64,000 nucleotides of DNA from Siphonodentalium dalli. Its lineage: Eukaryota > Mollusca > Scaphopoda > Gadilida > Siphonodentaliidae. The notes beneath the pieces were generated by a model. The model made no database searches. It was not told the DNA's origin and saw only the letters and a list, made by a program, of their open reading frames with translations. Positions 20,600 through 34,069 of the stretch are shown in pieces. Made by a program: the position numbers and the translations under genes. The stretch spans positions 120,952,126 to 121,016,125 of the forward strand of contig CP136069.1 of assembly GCA_032622095.1 (NCBI GenBank), given 5' to 3'. The first letter of the stretch is position 1, and the number at the start of each line of letters is the position of its first letter.

Positions 20600-23500
20600 T
20601 TTATTTCCATTCTTCATTTGAATAATATGTGACAAATCAAGTAACATTGTGGATATTAGAGAAAAACAAATATAGGATAGAACAAATGGCGGTGAATATA
20701 TAAAAGCACGAGTCATATACACTGAGCTACGAATATATGCTGCTCCGAAGTGCGCACTAAATAATAGTACACCTCGTGCAGACTCGACCACTTAGCGCAT
20801 GAAACAATAAAGAGCGTTAAATGCTATTAAGTCTAAAATTCATGATAATTGAGACAATAAAGAGCCTGTGTCGTCCGACATGTTGTAATATACTGATACA
20901 AGCTTTCCTGTGGTATTGACAATCCGCATATGAGTATAGCAATAATGTATTTACTGTTATATTGATAACTACATGTACGTTTGTATTCAAAATTACCAGC
21001 TCAGCATGTCTGAATATTCTTCAAGACCAGATATCAAACGGCATGCATTTGAAGTGGTTACTGAGACGGTGGTGTCACTGGTGTGGTATCATGACAGATG
21101 CAATGACCATAATTTGTTTATTATATATTATAGAGCATAGATCACATCGAATTTGAGAATTTTCATATTTCCGGTCATCATGGCCTGAGGTGAAAGTAGC
21201 TCATTATGTATCCGTCGGTGAGAGGAAAACTGGTGCGATTCCCCATAATCGTCATTTCTGCATGATTCACGCAAATTGACGAAAACCATAATCGTATATC
21301 TGTCGGATATCTGGGCAAGTATATTATTTTCTTTTTGACGTTCGGTGGTTTCTGGGTGTAATGAAGTGATTTCTAGTGAAATTAACTCTACGCGTTGTCA
21401 ATCAATAAAACTGATACATAATGTCGTGACAATGTCTTAGATGGCGATAACTCTTAACCCTTTCATGACTGCGAGCTTCCAGAAATTTTGCGAAAACCCT
21501 ATGCCACTCTTATATGCGAGGTACCACATGGGATACTCGCATATATAAGATAATGCTCTGCTACATTGTATTTAATGCTGTACCAGCGCAGCTCCCATCA
21601 ATAGATGCGAGAGATGAAACATGTGTATACACACTCATATGAATGATCGAGTCTGATGGTAGATGCATACAGTCATTGTAAGAGAAAACAATGTTCGCCT
21701 CCATTGGGGACAACGTCGTTGGTTAGCTAGAAATAATGGTGTCTGGCAATTCTCACGTTGACGTAACGTACCAAAGGGAACCAAGATATTACCGCCATTA
21801 TTGCCTCTAATCGGACAGCTTCTCCGATGACGTCACTTAGTTGTACAACGTTACGGGAGATCGATAGGAGAATTAGACACAGTGATGATAAGTCTGTCAA
21901 ACAAATTAATCCCAACTGTCATTCGATGACCGCTGGTTTGTGAATCAGGCGCGAAGAGCCCGAGATGGTCGAATAGGTCAAACGGCCATCTCTTTAATAT
22001 CAGCTTGGGGGTTATTTCAGGACTGTCGGACGAGCATTACAGGTACGTTATTTTGGTTGAATTGACACCTTATTGCAGCTGGCAAGAAGTTTGTACCGCA
22101 CTATATTTTCTCACAAGAGGACACGTATAGTCGTTCATTCTGCGAAAACAGGTTTTTCGACCGTCGGAATATTTACGAGTACTATTTAATAGCTATTCGT
22201 AATTCTTATCAGTAGTATAGTTCATTGTGCAAATTACAATGACGGTAAGACGACGTGAGATTGAAACATTACAGTAGATCATCTGGTTGGTTGGATTATA
22301 TCATTGGGGTTATCGTCGTTTTAGATGCTATGTCATGAGAAGTTGTAGTAGGAGCGAAGCGCCCAGGATGGTCGAAAAGATCGAGAGATCTTCTCGTTCA
22401 CCCCCAATTTGTTGTTTTGATGAAATCTTGCAAACAAAAGATCATATGCTATGTCATATCATGGCGTTGCCAGTTTTATGAGTTAAGGAATGACCACTCA
22501 AAAGGTAAGTTTTATTCGGAAATCGCTCCACTGCACGTAGCAATCACCGATCCAGGTAAGCAACCCGCAAACATGCCTATATACACGAGTCTGGTCTCTT
22601 TCTTCTTTCCGTAAATGCGTTGATTACAAACTCGTGAGTATTTAGAACCAGCTCCGCCATTGTCAACCGCTAATGAGCATACAATGTCACCCAAATACAT
22701 GTAGCACATACATCCATTTAGTATATAGAACAGGTTAACAAACTTAATTAGTACCAACCAAGAGAGGCTTCTTTTGAAATTGAATACCGTAGAACCGGAA
22801 CTATCTCCCTATCCAACTATGATCGAATGAGCCTGTAGTAATGCTATGCCATCTGACGTATCTGTGTCTATATAGTTACATGTATTGCTGATTGAGGAGG
22901 AAGGTGAAATGACCAATTTTGAATGCGGTTCCCATGTAAATCTCTTGAGCCAAAGTGATATATACATGTGTAAATCAATTTCTTGGGAAAAACATCGGGA
23001 ATGCCATTGGACAGTCATCAAATTTAACTGGTGGGTCGGCTAGATCAATTATTAATTATCACTGAAATATTTGTGATTACGTGAAATAGTATCGGACGCG
23101 TGCCGCTCAGTTGAGTTGAGCACGATTTTTGACAGGGTTCGCCTGATCCTCACCTAGTACACAGGATTTACTTAATGTGGACATGCGCTTGATGCGATGG
23201 GGCTTATTAGCAACAAGGTCTCTGTCAGTTTATTTGTAGTCATGCTTTATCCTAAACATCACTATTCGAATACACACACAACCTCGATTTCAAGTTATAG
23301 GATGATTAAAACATACCAGACTTTATCCATACGATATATATATTTTTCAAATTCAAACTTATGTCTGTAGCTCATGTGCCCCATCGTCTCAAGTCAACAT
23401 TTATACATTTAAGTATATGCATGTCGCTATGACAGTATTCCTGTGTGAATGACGCGAGTGTATCAAATAAATAGATAGTCTGTATATAGAAACGGGCACA

Positions 23501-23690
23501 TCCACCCTGGCTTGCATGGTCTTTATCTTTTTATTCAATGATTTGTTTCTATTTTTATTATTATTTCCAATGATCCCATGTCAATAACTAAACGTTGCGA
23601 TATTCACAGTATTGCCGAATAGGGAAGAGTCTCATTCGCACTTAAAGGTTTCATAACATAAGCTTTGGGTGGATGTGCCTTCAGTGAATA
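20600..23690. other. No supported gene
   Basis: Contains short frames on both strands and two consensus-like donors (AAG|GTAAGT at 22504, CAG|GTAAGC at 22556), but no exon with a matching acceptor and recognisable domain. A phrase GCGAAG.GCCC..GATGGTCGAA occurs twice (about 21953 and 22353), an unexplained short duplication. A CAATAAAGAGCGTTAAATG word is at 20807. Confidence 0.35.
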
Positions 23691-23832
23691 CATTAATATT
23701 ACATATACTATTATATAATTATGTATATACCTGTTAAATGAGCTTTTGTTATGTATTTGTATTTAAATTTGTATATCTCAGATGCCATGTATTGGTTTAT
23801 TGAGATTAAAGAATTGAATTGAATTGAGATTT
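23690..23832 (+). repeat. LINE 3' tail (ATTGAATTGAATTG end)
   Basis: Ends GATGCCATGTATTGGTTTAT followed by GAGATTAAAGAATTGAATTG. A stretch with a terminal GAATT-type microsatellite is typical of the 3' end of CR1-like LINEs. 5'-truncated; no coding remnant seen. Confidence 0.45.
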
Positions 23833-24105
23833 TTGTCATGAAATTACAATACTTGACCTAAATGTGACAAATCACAATAAAGTTCGACATAAAACACGAA
23901 TATTTACCAGATAAATATCCATGCATTCAATACTGCATCAGACCATTATCCAGAAATATTTTGCCAATTTTCTTCCCGATAGTTGCATGGAAATCTCCAT
24001 ATACCGTTAACACTTAATTTAACCGTTGCCCATAACCATGATGTTAACTGACAGACCGATGGTAAAAATTGACAATTTGTTCAAAATAACCATACTGTAA
24101 GTAAT

Positions 24106-24430
24106 GCTGAAGGGGTCACTCTCACCAAAAAAAGTGCTGAAGGGTACACAGGGTTTGAAAATGTGCTGAAGGGTACACATGGTTTGTGATCGGCACGAAC
24201 ACCATTACTTAAATTGTGTTTATGAAAGTCTGGCGCCCATTACAAGTTTGTTTTCAGTACATTTTGATATTCATTGGAACGTAAACAATTATTCTCTAAC
24301 AGAAATAATGGCAGATACGAAGACTGAATGTCCTTTAGAATGACATTTCAAACCATGTGTACCCTTCAGCACAGTTTGAAAATCCGGTGTACCGTTCAGC
24401 ACTTTGTTTGGTGAGAGTGACCCCTTCAGC
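24106..24430. mobile_element. GCTGAAGGGGTCACTCTCACC MITE, copy 1
   Basis: Inverted arms of about 80 bp. Left: GCTGAAGGGGTCACTCTCAC, then AGTGCTGAAGGGTACACAGG. Right: the complement, ending GTGACCCCTTCAGC. GTAAT adjoins both ends. It matches 36756-37069 at high identity, including the interior GAACGTAAACAATTATTCTC. No coding capacity. Confidence 0.85.
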
Positions 24431-25153
24431 GTAATTATACTATCTAAATTAACAATATCATTACATAACTATACTCGGTTACGGTTGCAGGCTTGTATAT
24501 ACGGGGCATGAAAATGGTCCAATATGTCTCACGAGTATGACGAGGCCTAGCTACATGGCTTGGTTTTCATAAAATGCCATATTTGTGCTACAACAAACAC
24601 ATCTTATCTTAAGTACTGTTGTTGAGCGATTGGCAATAGCCACCAACAGTGATTTGATAAACATCCAATATGCATGTACGTGTAGACCATTTAATTCTGA
24701 CACTAGACACATTGTCTTGAAACATTAAGCAAAATATTCTAAATATCAGGAATAACACTCAATATTTTTGTTATTGTTCATAAAGTTTTGAGTTCATAAA
24801 AAGTAATCGTCACACATTTATAAAATAGTATTAAATCGACCACATTCCAGACACAAGTCGAACTGGATTATTAATCAAGATTGTTTGGGGATTTGACCCA
24901 GTGTGATGTTTTCCATTTGTTTACTCTCGGTATGTTTACAATTTAACGGCATATACGTCATGCATGCATGCTATGGGGATATTTATAGGGGTTCGGCTTC
25001 TATTTAGTCACCGTTAAAATTAAGCGCCTGGGTTTGTTGTGGTTTTAGTAGTCAGGATTAGATAAGGTATTGCTGAGTGGGAATGCTATTTGTAAAATTG
25101 AGAAGATATATAAACGAAATGACGAACTGACTAAATTATAATGTCTTTAGGAG

Positions 25154-25345
25154 AAGCGGTTCAATTCAATTCTTTATTCTCATCACCTAATGCATACAGG
25201 TATAGAGAAACAAATTTACAATATATACATTGTTTACAATAGTATGAGGACTCTCCGTGATCAATTTCAATTACTATATATTTACTATAATACGGAATAC
25301 AATCAGTATAATCACACAATAGTCCGTGGATGTGTATAACTAATT
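25154..25345 (-). repeat. LINE 3' tail, minus
   Basis: Begins with TTCAATTCAATTCTTTATTC on plus, the complement of the tail at 23810. AT-rich 3'-UTR-like sequence follows. Between here and about 25500 are TACATA/TATACA simple repeats, and at 25563-25610 a piece of the AGATAATAAGTTCAATAAACG hairpin family. Confidence 0.4.
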
Positions 25346-25699
25346 TAACATATATATGTATCTATATCGTATTGTATACAATCAAGTGCCCACATATACA
25401 TGTATATACATACATATATACATACACATACATATACATACATACCCGCACTTGCTCATACGAACATTTATATATATATTATTTTATATTATATTTTTTG
25501 GAAGTCGATAACCATTTATTTATTAAATGCTCATTGACGAGTAGTTCACGTCGGAATTTTTTTTCAGATAATAAGTTCAATAAACGACCGTTTATTGAAC
25601 TTATTTGAATATTACTCACAAAGGATAATGAGATCTTCTGCATATATTTCCTGAACATCCCTCCTATTGAATAACAGATCATTCCAATATATACTTGTA

Positions 25700-26695
25700 T
25701 AACTGAATGAGATAATTCAGTTGGTATAACGAGAGGGTTAAAGAATCCGGTGTTTGGTGTGTAGTTGACTTTTCATGGACAAACCCTTGGAAGTATATAG
25801 GGCACATAAATAGTCGAGGCAATTGATATGCACATCGTTATGCATGTTTCTCAAAATAGGTTGATGAAACATGCCAACGGCAGATAATATAACGATATAA
25901 TATCACTTCGTATTGCTTCAATCATTATACATACTGTGCCATGAATCAACCACAAAGCCATGGACAGACATGTTCAATTGCGTATACATATAGTATATGA
26001 AGGGAGGCGTTTGGAACTATCTTAATGAAGGCTACTATCTGGGCAAGTGCTTACGTGTCATGCAGTCCCTTACTGTAGTTAGTAAAATAATGCTTTATTA
26101 TTCTCAGCCATTATACATGAGAAAACGTATATATACACTAAATACAAATTAGAACGTTCAATGGTTTGTATTGAACTTACTGTAATTACAAGTATACATA
26201 AATCAAATACAATGGAAACAATAATCAGTTACGATCCAATATTGCATTGCCATGTCCAATTCGACACACCTATCTAAAGATTCTAAGCGATTCAAAAATG
26301 AAATTACATTTCGAATGTACATTATGAACAATCAATAGACGCTACAGTGCTGTTTTGTCATTGTTTTTGAAGCCAAGATGTTGTAAAAAATATAGGGTTA
26401 CATCAATTACGTTAAACTATTAATTCATATACGTGGTGATGTACTAATATTACGTACATGATTATTATCTGTAATGCAAATGAGTTATATACTATATATA
26501 TATATTGAATGGTTGAAAGTTCAAACGTACAGTTTTATATATAGGTAAGATGTGAACAAACATAAACACATTTTTTGGCTGTATAACGTTAACCTGAAGA
26601 TCGGCCAAAAGCCGTGAAAGGCCTCGTTATATTCACCATCTTCGCTGGTGTCGACATGTAGTGGCACTCTATGTGGCTTTACTGCCACCCACACA
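25700..26695. other. No recognised feature
   Basis: AT-rich flank of the large foldback element. No exon, RNA gene or repeat boundary seen. Confidence 0.4.
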
Positions 26696-26698
26696 ACC

Positions 26699-29600
26699 GG
26701 TGTGACTAAACACCGCCCGGACCAGCCCGGACCAGCCCGGACAAGCCCGGACCAGCCCGGACCATCCCAGTCCAGCCCGAACACCCAATATGAACTATAT
26801 GAGTGATTTTAAGGGCAATATAAGTGCAGGGGTGTCATGGAAACCCACTCAGGGTCGCTATTAATCCTCAAAATGCCGGCATCGGCGAAAATATTCGCCG
26901 TGAAATGAAGCTAACAGCCCGGACCGCCCCTGCTGCGTCCAGGTATGATTTTAGTATCCATACATGTGCGAGGGTGTTAATGAAACCCAAATACGCACGG
27001 AGAGTGGTCAAGGTCAAACGGAAGTGCCGCTTATTAACCCCTAAACTTCCCAGATTCAGCCAGAATAAAAAAATTGCGCCCCCAATAAACAAATTCACAG
27101 CCCGGACCCCCTTAATGTCCTCGTACTTCTAATAACTCCTTACATATGTGTTGTGGAACTACCCTCGACTACAATCACGAAGATACAAGGGCGAGTCGCC
27201 CACGAATGCCTGGCAATTAACCCCCAAAATGCCGCCATCGCCGATTATGTTTACCGATAACGACGCTGACAGCCCGGAACAGCCCGGACCATCCCAGTCC
27301 AACCCGGACCCCCCATATGGACTATATGAGTGATTGTAAGGGCAATATAAGTGCAGGGGTGTCATGGAAACCCACTCAGGGTCGCTATTAACCCTCAAAA
27401 TGCCGTCATTGGCGAAAATGTTCGCCGTGAAATTAAGCTAACAGCCCGGACCGCCCCTGCTGCGTCCAGGTATGATTTTATTATCCATACATGTGCGAGG
27501 GTGTTAATGAAACCCAAATACGCACGGAGAGTGGTCAAGGTCAAACGGAAGTGCCGCTTATTAACCCCTAAACTTCCCAGATTCAGCCAGAATTAAAAAA
27601 TTGAGCCCCCAATAAACAAATTCACAGCCCGGACCCCCTTAATGTCCTCGTACTTCTAATAACTCCTTACATATGTGTTGTGGAACTACCCTCGACTACA
27701 ATCACGAAGATACAAGGGCGAGTCGCCCACGAATGCCTGGCAATTAACCCCCAAAATGCCGCCATCGCCGATTATGTTTACCGATAACGACGCTGACAGC
27801 CCGGAACAGCCCGGACCATCCCAGTCCAACCCGGACCCCCCATATGGACTATATGAGTGATTGTAAGGGCAATATAAGTGCAGGGGTGTCATGGAAACCC
27901 ACTCAGGGTAGCTATTAACCCTCAAAATGCCGGCATTGGCGAAAATGTTCGCCGTGAAATTAAGCTAACAGCCCGGACCGCCCCTGCTGCGTCCAGGTAT
28001 GATTTTATTATCCATACATGTGCGAGGGTGTTAATGAAACCCAAATACGCACGGAGAGTGGTCAAGGTCAAACGGAAGTGCCGCTTATTAACCCCTAAAC
28101 TTCCCAGATTCAGCCAGAATTAAAAAATTGAGCCCCCAATAAACAAATTCACAGCCCGGACCCCCTTAATGTCCACGTACTTCTAATAACTCCTTACATA
28201 TGTGTTGTGGAACTACCCTCGACTACACTCACGAAGATACAAGGGCGAGTCGCCCACGAATGCCTGGCAATTAACCCACAAAATGCGCCATCGCCGATTA
28301 TGTTTACCGATAACGACGCTGACAGCCCGGACCAGCCCGGCCCATCCCAGTCCAGCCCGGACCCCCCATATGGACTATATGAGTGATTGTAAGGCCAATA
28401 TAAGTGCAAGGGTGTCATGGAAACCCACTCAGGGTCGCTATTAACCCTAAAAATGCCGGCATCGGCGAAAATGTTCGCCGTGAAATGTAGCTAACAGCCC
28501 GGACCGCCCCTGCTGCGTCCATTTGGGATTTTAGTATCCATACCTGTGCGGGGGTGTGAATGAAACCCAAATACGCACGGAGAGTGGTCAAGGTCAAACG
28601 GAAGTGCCGCTTATTAACCCCTAAACTTCCCAGATTCAGCCAGAATTAAAAAATTGCGCCCCCAATAAACAAATTCACAGCCCGGACCCCCTTAATGTCC
28701 TCGTACTTATAATAACTCTTTACATATGTGTTGTGGAACTACCCTCGACTACACTCACGAAGATTCAAGGGCGAGTCGCCCACAAATGCCTGGCAATTAA
28801 CCCCCAAAATGCCGCCATCGCCGATTATGTTTACCGATAACGACGCTGACAGCCCGGACCATCCCAGTCCAGCCCGGACCCCCAATATGGACTATATGAG
28901 TGATTTTAGCGGCAATATAAGTGCAGGGGTGTCATGGAAACCCACTCAGGGTCGCTATTAACCCTGAAAATGCCGGCATCGGCGAAAATGTTCGCCGTGA
29001 AATGAAGCTAACAGCCCGGACCGCCCCTGCTGCGTCCAGGTATGATTTTAGTATCCATACATGTGCGAGGGTGTTAATGAAACCCAAATACGCACGGAGA
29101 GTGGTCAAGGTCAAACGGAAGTGCCGCTCATTAACCCCTAAACTTCCCAGATTCAGCCAGAATAAAAAAATTGAGCCCCCAATAAACAAATTCACAGCCC
29201 GGACCCCCTTAATGTCCTCGTACTTCTAATAACTCCTTACATATGTGTTGTGGAACTACCCTCGACTACACTCACGAAGATTCAAGGGCGAGTCGCCCAC
29301 GAATGCCTGGCAATTAACGCCCAAAATGCCGCCATCGCCGATTATGTTTACCGATAACGACGCTGACAGCCCGGACCAGCCCGGACCATCCCAGTCCAGC
29401 CCGGACCCCCCATATGGACTATACGAGTGATTTTAAGGGCAATATAAGTGCAGGGGTGTCATGGAAACCCACTCGGGGTCGCTATTAACCCTCAAAATGA
29501 CGGCATCGGCGAAAATGTTCGCCGTGAAATGAAGCTAACAGCCCGGACCGCCCCTGCTGCGTCCAGGTATGATTTTATTATCCATACATGTGCGAGGGTG

Positions 29601-30361
29601 TTAACGAAACCCAAATACGCACGGAGAGTGGTCAAGGTCAAACGGAAGTGCCGCTTATTAACCCCTAAACTTCCCAGATTCAGCCAGAATTAAAAAATTG
29701 CGCCCCCAATAAACAAATTCACAGCCCGGACCCCCTTAATGTCCTCGTACTTCTAATAACTCCTTACATATGTGTTGTGGAACTACCCTCGACTACAATC
29801 ACGAAGATACAAGGGCGAGTCGCCCACGAATGCCTGGCAATTAACCCCCAAAATGCCGCCATCGCCAATTATGTTTACCGATAACGACGCTGACAGCCCG
29901 GACCAGCCCGGACCATCCCAGTCCAGCCCGGACCCCCATATGGACTATATGAGTGATTGTAAGGCCAATATAAGTGCAGGGGTGTCATGGAAACCCACTC
30001 AGGGTCGCTATTAACCCTCAAAATGCCGGCATCGGCGAAAATGTTCGCCGTGAAATGAAGCTAACAGCCTGGACCGCCCCTGCTGCGTCCAGGTATGAAT
30101 TTAGTATCCATACATGTGCGAGGGTGTTAATGAAACCCAAATACGCACGGACAGTCGTCAAGGTCAAACGAAAGTGCCGCTTATTAACCCCTAAACTTCC
30201 CAGATTCAGCCAGAATTAAAAAATTGCACCCCAATAAACAAATTCACAGCCCGGACCCCCTTAATGTCCTCGTACTTCAAATAATTCCTTACATATGTGT
30301 TGTGGAACTACCCTCGACTACAATCACGAAGATACAAGGGCGAGTCGCCCACGAATGCCTG
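26699..30361 (+). repeat. Forward array of 527-bp units
   Basis: Seven head-to-tail units, the first shortened at the terminal 10-bp repeats and the last cut after CACGAATGCCTG. Differences between units are single substitutions and a few 1-10-bp indels, many shared by neighbours, as expected from unequal exchange. Several frames stay open in every unit on both strands, a consequence of repetition and GC content rather than evidence of a protein. Confidence 0.9.
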
Positions 30362-32338
30362 TAAGGAGTTATTAGAAGTACGAGGACATTAAGGGGGTCC
30401 GGGCTGTGAATTTGTTTATTGGGGGCGCAATTTTTTAATTCTGGCTGAATCTGGGAAGTTTAGGGGTTAATAAGCGGCACTTCCGTTTGACCTTGACCAC
30501 TCTCCGTGCGTATTTGTGTTTCATTCACACCCCCGCACAGGTATGGATACTAAAATCCCACATGGACGCAGCAGGGGCGGTCCGGGCTGTTAGCTTCATT
30601 TCACGGCGAACATTTTCGCCGATGCCGGCATTTTGAGGGTTAATAGCGACCCTGAGTGGGTTTCCATGACACCCCTGCACTTATATTGGCCTTACAATCA
30701 CTCATATAGTCCATATGGGGAATCCGGGCTGGATTGGGATGGGCCGGGCTGGTCCGGGCTGTCAGCGTCGTTATCGGTAAACATAATCGGCGATGGCGGC
30801 ATTTTGGGGGTTAATTGCCAGGCATTCGTGGGCGACTCGCCCTTGTATCTTCGTGAGTGTAGTCGAGGGTAGTTCCACAACACATAATTATGTAAGGAGT
30901 TATTAGAAGTACGAGGACATTAAGGGGGTCCGGGCTGTGAATTTGTTTATTGGGGGCTCAATTTTTTAATTCTGGCTGAATCTGGGAAGTTTAGGGGTTA
31001 ATAAGCGGCACTTCCGTTTGACCTTGACCACTCTCCGTGCGTATTTGGGTTTCATTAACACCCTCGCACATGTATGGATAATAAAATCATACCTGGATGC
31101 AGCAGGGGCGGTCCGGGCTGTTAGTTTCATTTCACGGCGAACATTTTCGCCGATGCCGGTATTTTGAGGGTTAATAGCGACCCTGAGTGGGTTTCCATGA
31201 CACCCCTGCACTTATATTGCCCTTAAAATCACTCATATAGTCCATATGGGGGGTCCGGGCTGGACTGGGATGGTCCGGGCTGTCAGCGTCGTTATCGGTA
31301 AACATAATCGGCGATGGCGGCATTTTGGGGGTTAATTGCCAGGCATTCGTGGGCGACTCGCCATTGTATCTTCGTGAGTGTAGTCGAGGGTAGTTCCACA
31401 ACACATATGTAAGGAGTTATTAGAAGTACGAGGACATTAAGGGGGTCCGGGCTGTGAATTTGTTTATTGGGGGCGCAATTTTTTAATTCTGGCTGAATCT
31501 GGGAAGTTTAGGGGTTAATAAGCGGCACTTCCATTTGACCGTGACCACTCTCCGTGCGTATTTGGGTTTCATTAACACCCTCGCACATGTATGGATACTA
31601 AAATCATACCTGGACGCAGCAGGGGCGGTCCGGGCTGTTAGCTTCATTTCACGGCGAACATTTTCGCCGATGCCGGCATTTTGAGGGTTAATAGCGACCC
31701 TGAGTGGGTTTCCGTGACACCCCTGCACTTATATTGGCCTTACAATCACTCATATAGTTCATATGGGGGTCCGGGCTGGACTGGGATGGTCCGGGCTGGT
31801 CCGGGCTGTCAGCGTCGTTATTGGTAAACATAATCGGCGATGGCGGCATTTTGGGGGTTAATTGCCAGGCATTCGTGGGCGACTCGCCCTTGTATCTTCG
31901 TGATTGTAGTCGAGGGTAGTTCCACAACACATATGTAAGGAGTTATTAGAAGTACGAGGACATTAACGGGGTCCGGGCTGTGAATTTGTTTATTGGGGGC
32001 GCAATTTTTTAATTCTGGCTGAATCTGGGAAGTTTAGGTGTTAATAAGCGGCACTTCCGTTTGACCTTGACCACTCTCCGTGCGTATTTGGGTTTCATTA
32101 ACACCCCCGCTCAGGAATGGATACTAAAATCCCACCTGGACGGAGCAGGGGCGGTCCGGGCTGTTAGCTTCATTTCGCGGCGAACATTTTCGCCGATGCC
32201 GGCATTTTGAGGGTTAATAGCGACCCTGAGTGGGTTTCCATGACACCCCTTCACTTATATTGGCCTTACAATCACTCATATAGTCCATATGGGGGTCCGG
32301 GCTGGTCCGGGCTGGTCCGGGCGGTGTTTAGTCACACC
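30362..32338 (-). repeat. Inverted array of 527-bp units
   Basis: Starts abruptly with TAAGGAGTTATTAGAAGTAC, the complement of the forward unit's GTACTTCTAATAACTCCTTA, and runs as about 3.7 units to the right terminus. The first and last inverted units share CCCACATGGAC/CCCACCTGGAC and ACCCCCGC variants with the forward unit at 28519-28560, so sequence has been exchanged between arms. Confidence 0.9.
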
Positions 32339-32339
32339 C

Positions 32340-34060
32340 CACATACTTTGAAATTCAAGCTATTCATATTTTTGGGACAGTTCTATGATAGTGATAACTC
32401 TATATATACATACAAATATCGGTTTAGAAACAAAAGGCGTATATTATATAAGACATATATTACACATGCACAGAATCAAAATTTACATGAACACGATGAA
32501 GATTTTTGCACAAGTCACTCACTATAAGTATTTGCACCCAGTCAGATTGATCTAACAGGCTGCATGTCAACTGGAAGGTCGATGTATATTATGTTTCACT
32601 CTATCAATCTTTTGCATACTATCTCCAATTTATATTTTTCGATATCCATGTATGTACATTGGATCAGAGAATAAAGCATATCTGAGAACATTTCCACGAT
32701 AGTTGGCTAGAATGGGTGTAGTGTTTAGGTACATAGTTCGTACGGTCGTGCGGTACTAAGACATTTCCCCACTCACTCCAGTTTCCACTAATTATATATG
32801 CGAAAACAATTCAGATCACCGCAGATTTCAATTTAATGGAAAACTGAGCAAAGTTAATTAAAACCCACCACGAATACCGTTGAACGGCTCTGTGATTCGT
32901 CCCTGTAGTATATCGTTCACAAAATCAATGCAGTACTTCAAACGATAAGATGGTATTGTAGTTCGTGTTATCAATGCCTCAAACGCACTTGTTTAAGGAA
33001 TGCTTCTCTGGAACATTTAGAAATTTGACTCTCGAGTCTGCACTTAAAGGTGCAACCACGAAAACCTTAAGTGAAAACATATCTACCTTTAAAATAGTTC
33101 AAAAATTTATAACTATGACAGAACGTTTTTCCAACTAAAATTATGATATGACAAGCGACATCGAAGTATTAAGTGCATTAATTACATATATTGCTCTCAT
33201 TGTTCTCATTCAATTCAAATTAACACATGAAAAATTAACGTATAAATTCCCTGCCTTTAAGAAGCACAACTGAGTCAAATTGAGATATGGTCACTCGTGG
33301 ATACGTCAAATATAAGCCTTACAGGCTTACAGCCGAATCCACTTCACCCTCCTACACAAGGAATTATATGCTATTGTATTATACATGATGTGGTTTGACT
33401 GGAATAAAATATTATTAAACTAAACGTACTTGTTTCAAGCTTAAGGGTACACATCATCTTCAGTAATTGCAAATGTATGTAATTACTTGGATACATACAT
33501 GTGTCAATTTTTGTGATAAACGTACACGTACACACACATACTGTGTGTGTTAACCCTCTATAAACAAAAGCATAATTGATGAGTAGTTATCTCATAGGAA
33601 ATGTTCAGATAATAAGTTCAACAAACGACCATATTATCTAAACATTTCCCTCAACAAATAGGGCTCCAACTGCACTTTTGTGTATATGTCGTCTGTTTAT
33701 ATCACCTTAACACCCCAACAAATTAATAATATACCTTTCCTGTATACAATTTTAACTTATTGGGATAATTAATTTATTATAGAAAGGGTTCATGGTAAGG
33801 TTCTTGCGGCCACTTGCCAAATTTGCCGTTTGTATATACAAATTGGCATTTGACAAATATGATTTCCGTTTGGCAAATGTTTTGGGCAAGAGACTCATCA
33901 ATTCCCCAAGAAAGTTGTTGAAATAAGTGTTTGCTCAATAACATTTATTTCAGAGAAGTCTCACAATTATGGCACGTTCACATGACAGGCAAGACAATAT
34001 CAGGTATGCCCCATGCGACTTACTTGATCAATGTAAAAAAAATAATACAGGAAAATTGTA
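32340..34060. other. No gene; small palindrome
   Basis: Only a GGAAATGTTCAGATAATAAG hairpin at 33597-33650 was recognised, with TATTATCTAAACATTTCC as the other arm. GATGAGTAG lies just outside, as it does at 13128 (complement) and in part at 25542. Confidence 0.45.
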
Positions 34061-34069
34061 TGTGTGTGT

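Larger units (their letters stand above)
26699..32338. mobile_element. 5.6-kb foldback element with ~527-bp tandem units
   Basis: Perfect 44-bp inverted termini begin GGTGTGACTAAACACCGCCC and continue in an AGCCCGGACC 10-bp repeat. Inside, seven forward units (anchor GTGCAGGGGTGTCATGG at 26824, 27351, 27878, 28404, 28921, 29448, 29974) are joined at 30361 directly to about four inverted units (anchors 30680, 31211, 31728, 32254). Unit length is 517-531 bp and identity is very high. Each unit carries three ATTAACCC-type sites and three ACAGCCCGGAC sites. The terminal five bases GGTGT pair with ACACC, giving a mini-hairpin. I saw no clear TSD. It resembles foldback transposons in form; no known family was recognised. 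Confidence 0.85.

Noticed and set aside
26824-32254. Recurring 60-102-codon frames (MQGCHGNPL..., MLWNYPRL...) as a tandem protein family
   Set aside because: They repeat because the DNA unit repeats. Open frames exist on both strands of the same unit, have no start context, end at arbitrary points and show no domain. Substitutions between units do not favour synonymous sites by eye.
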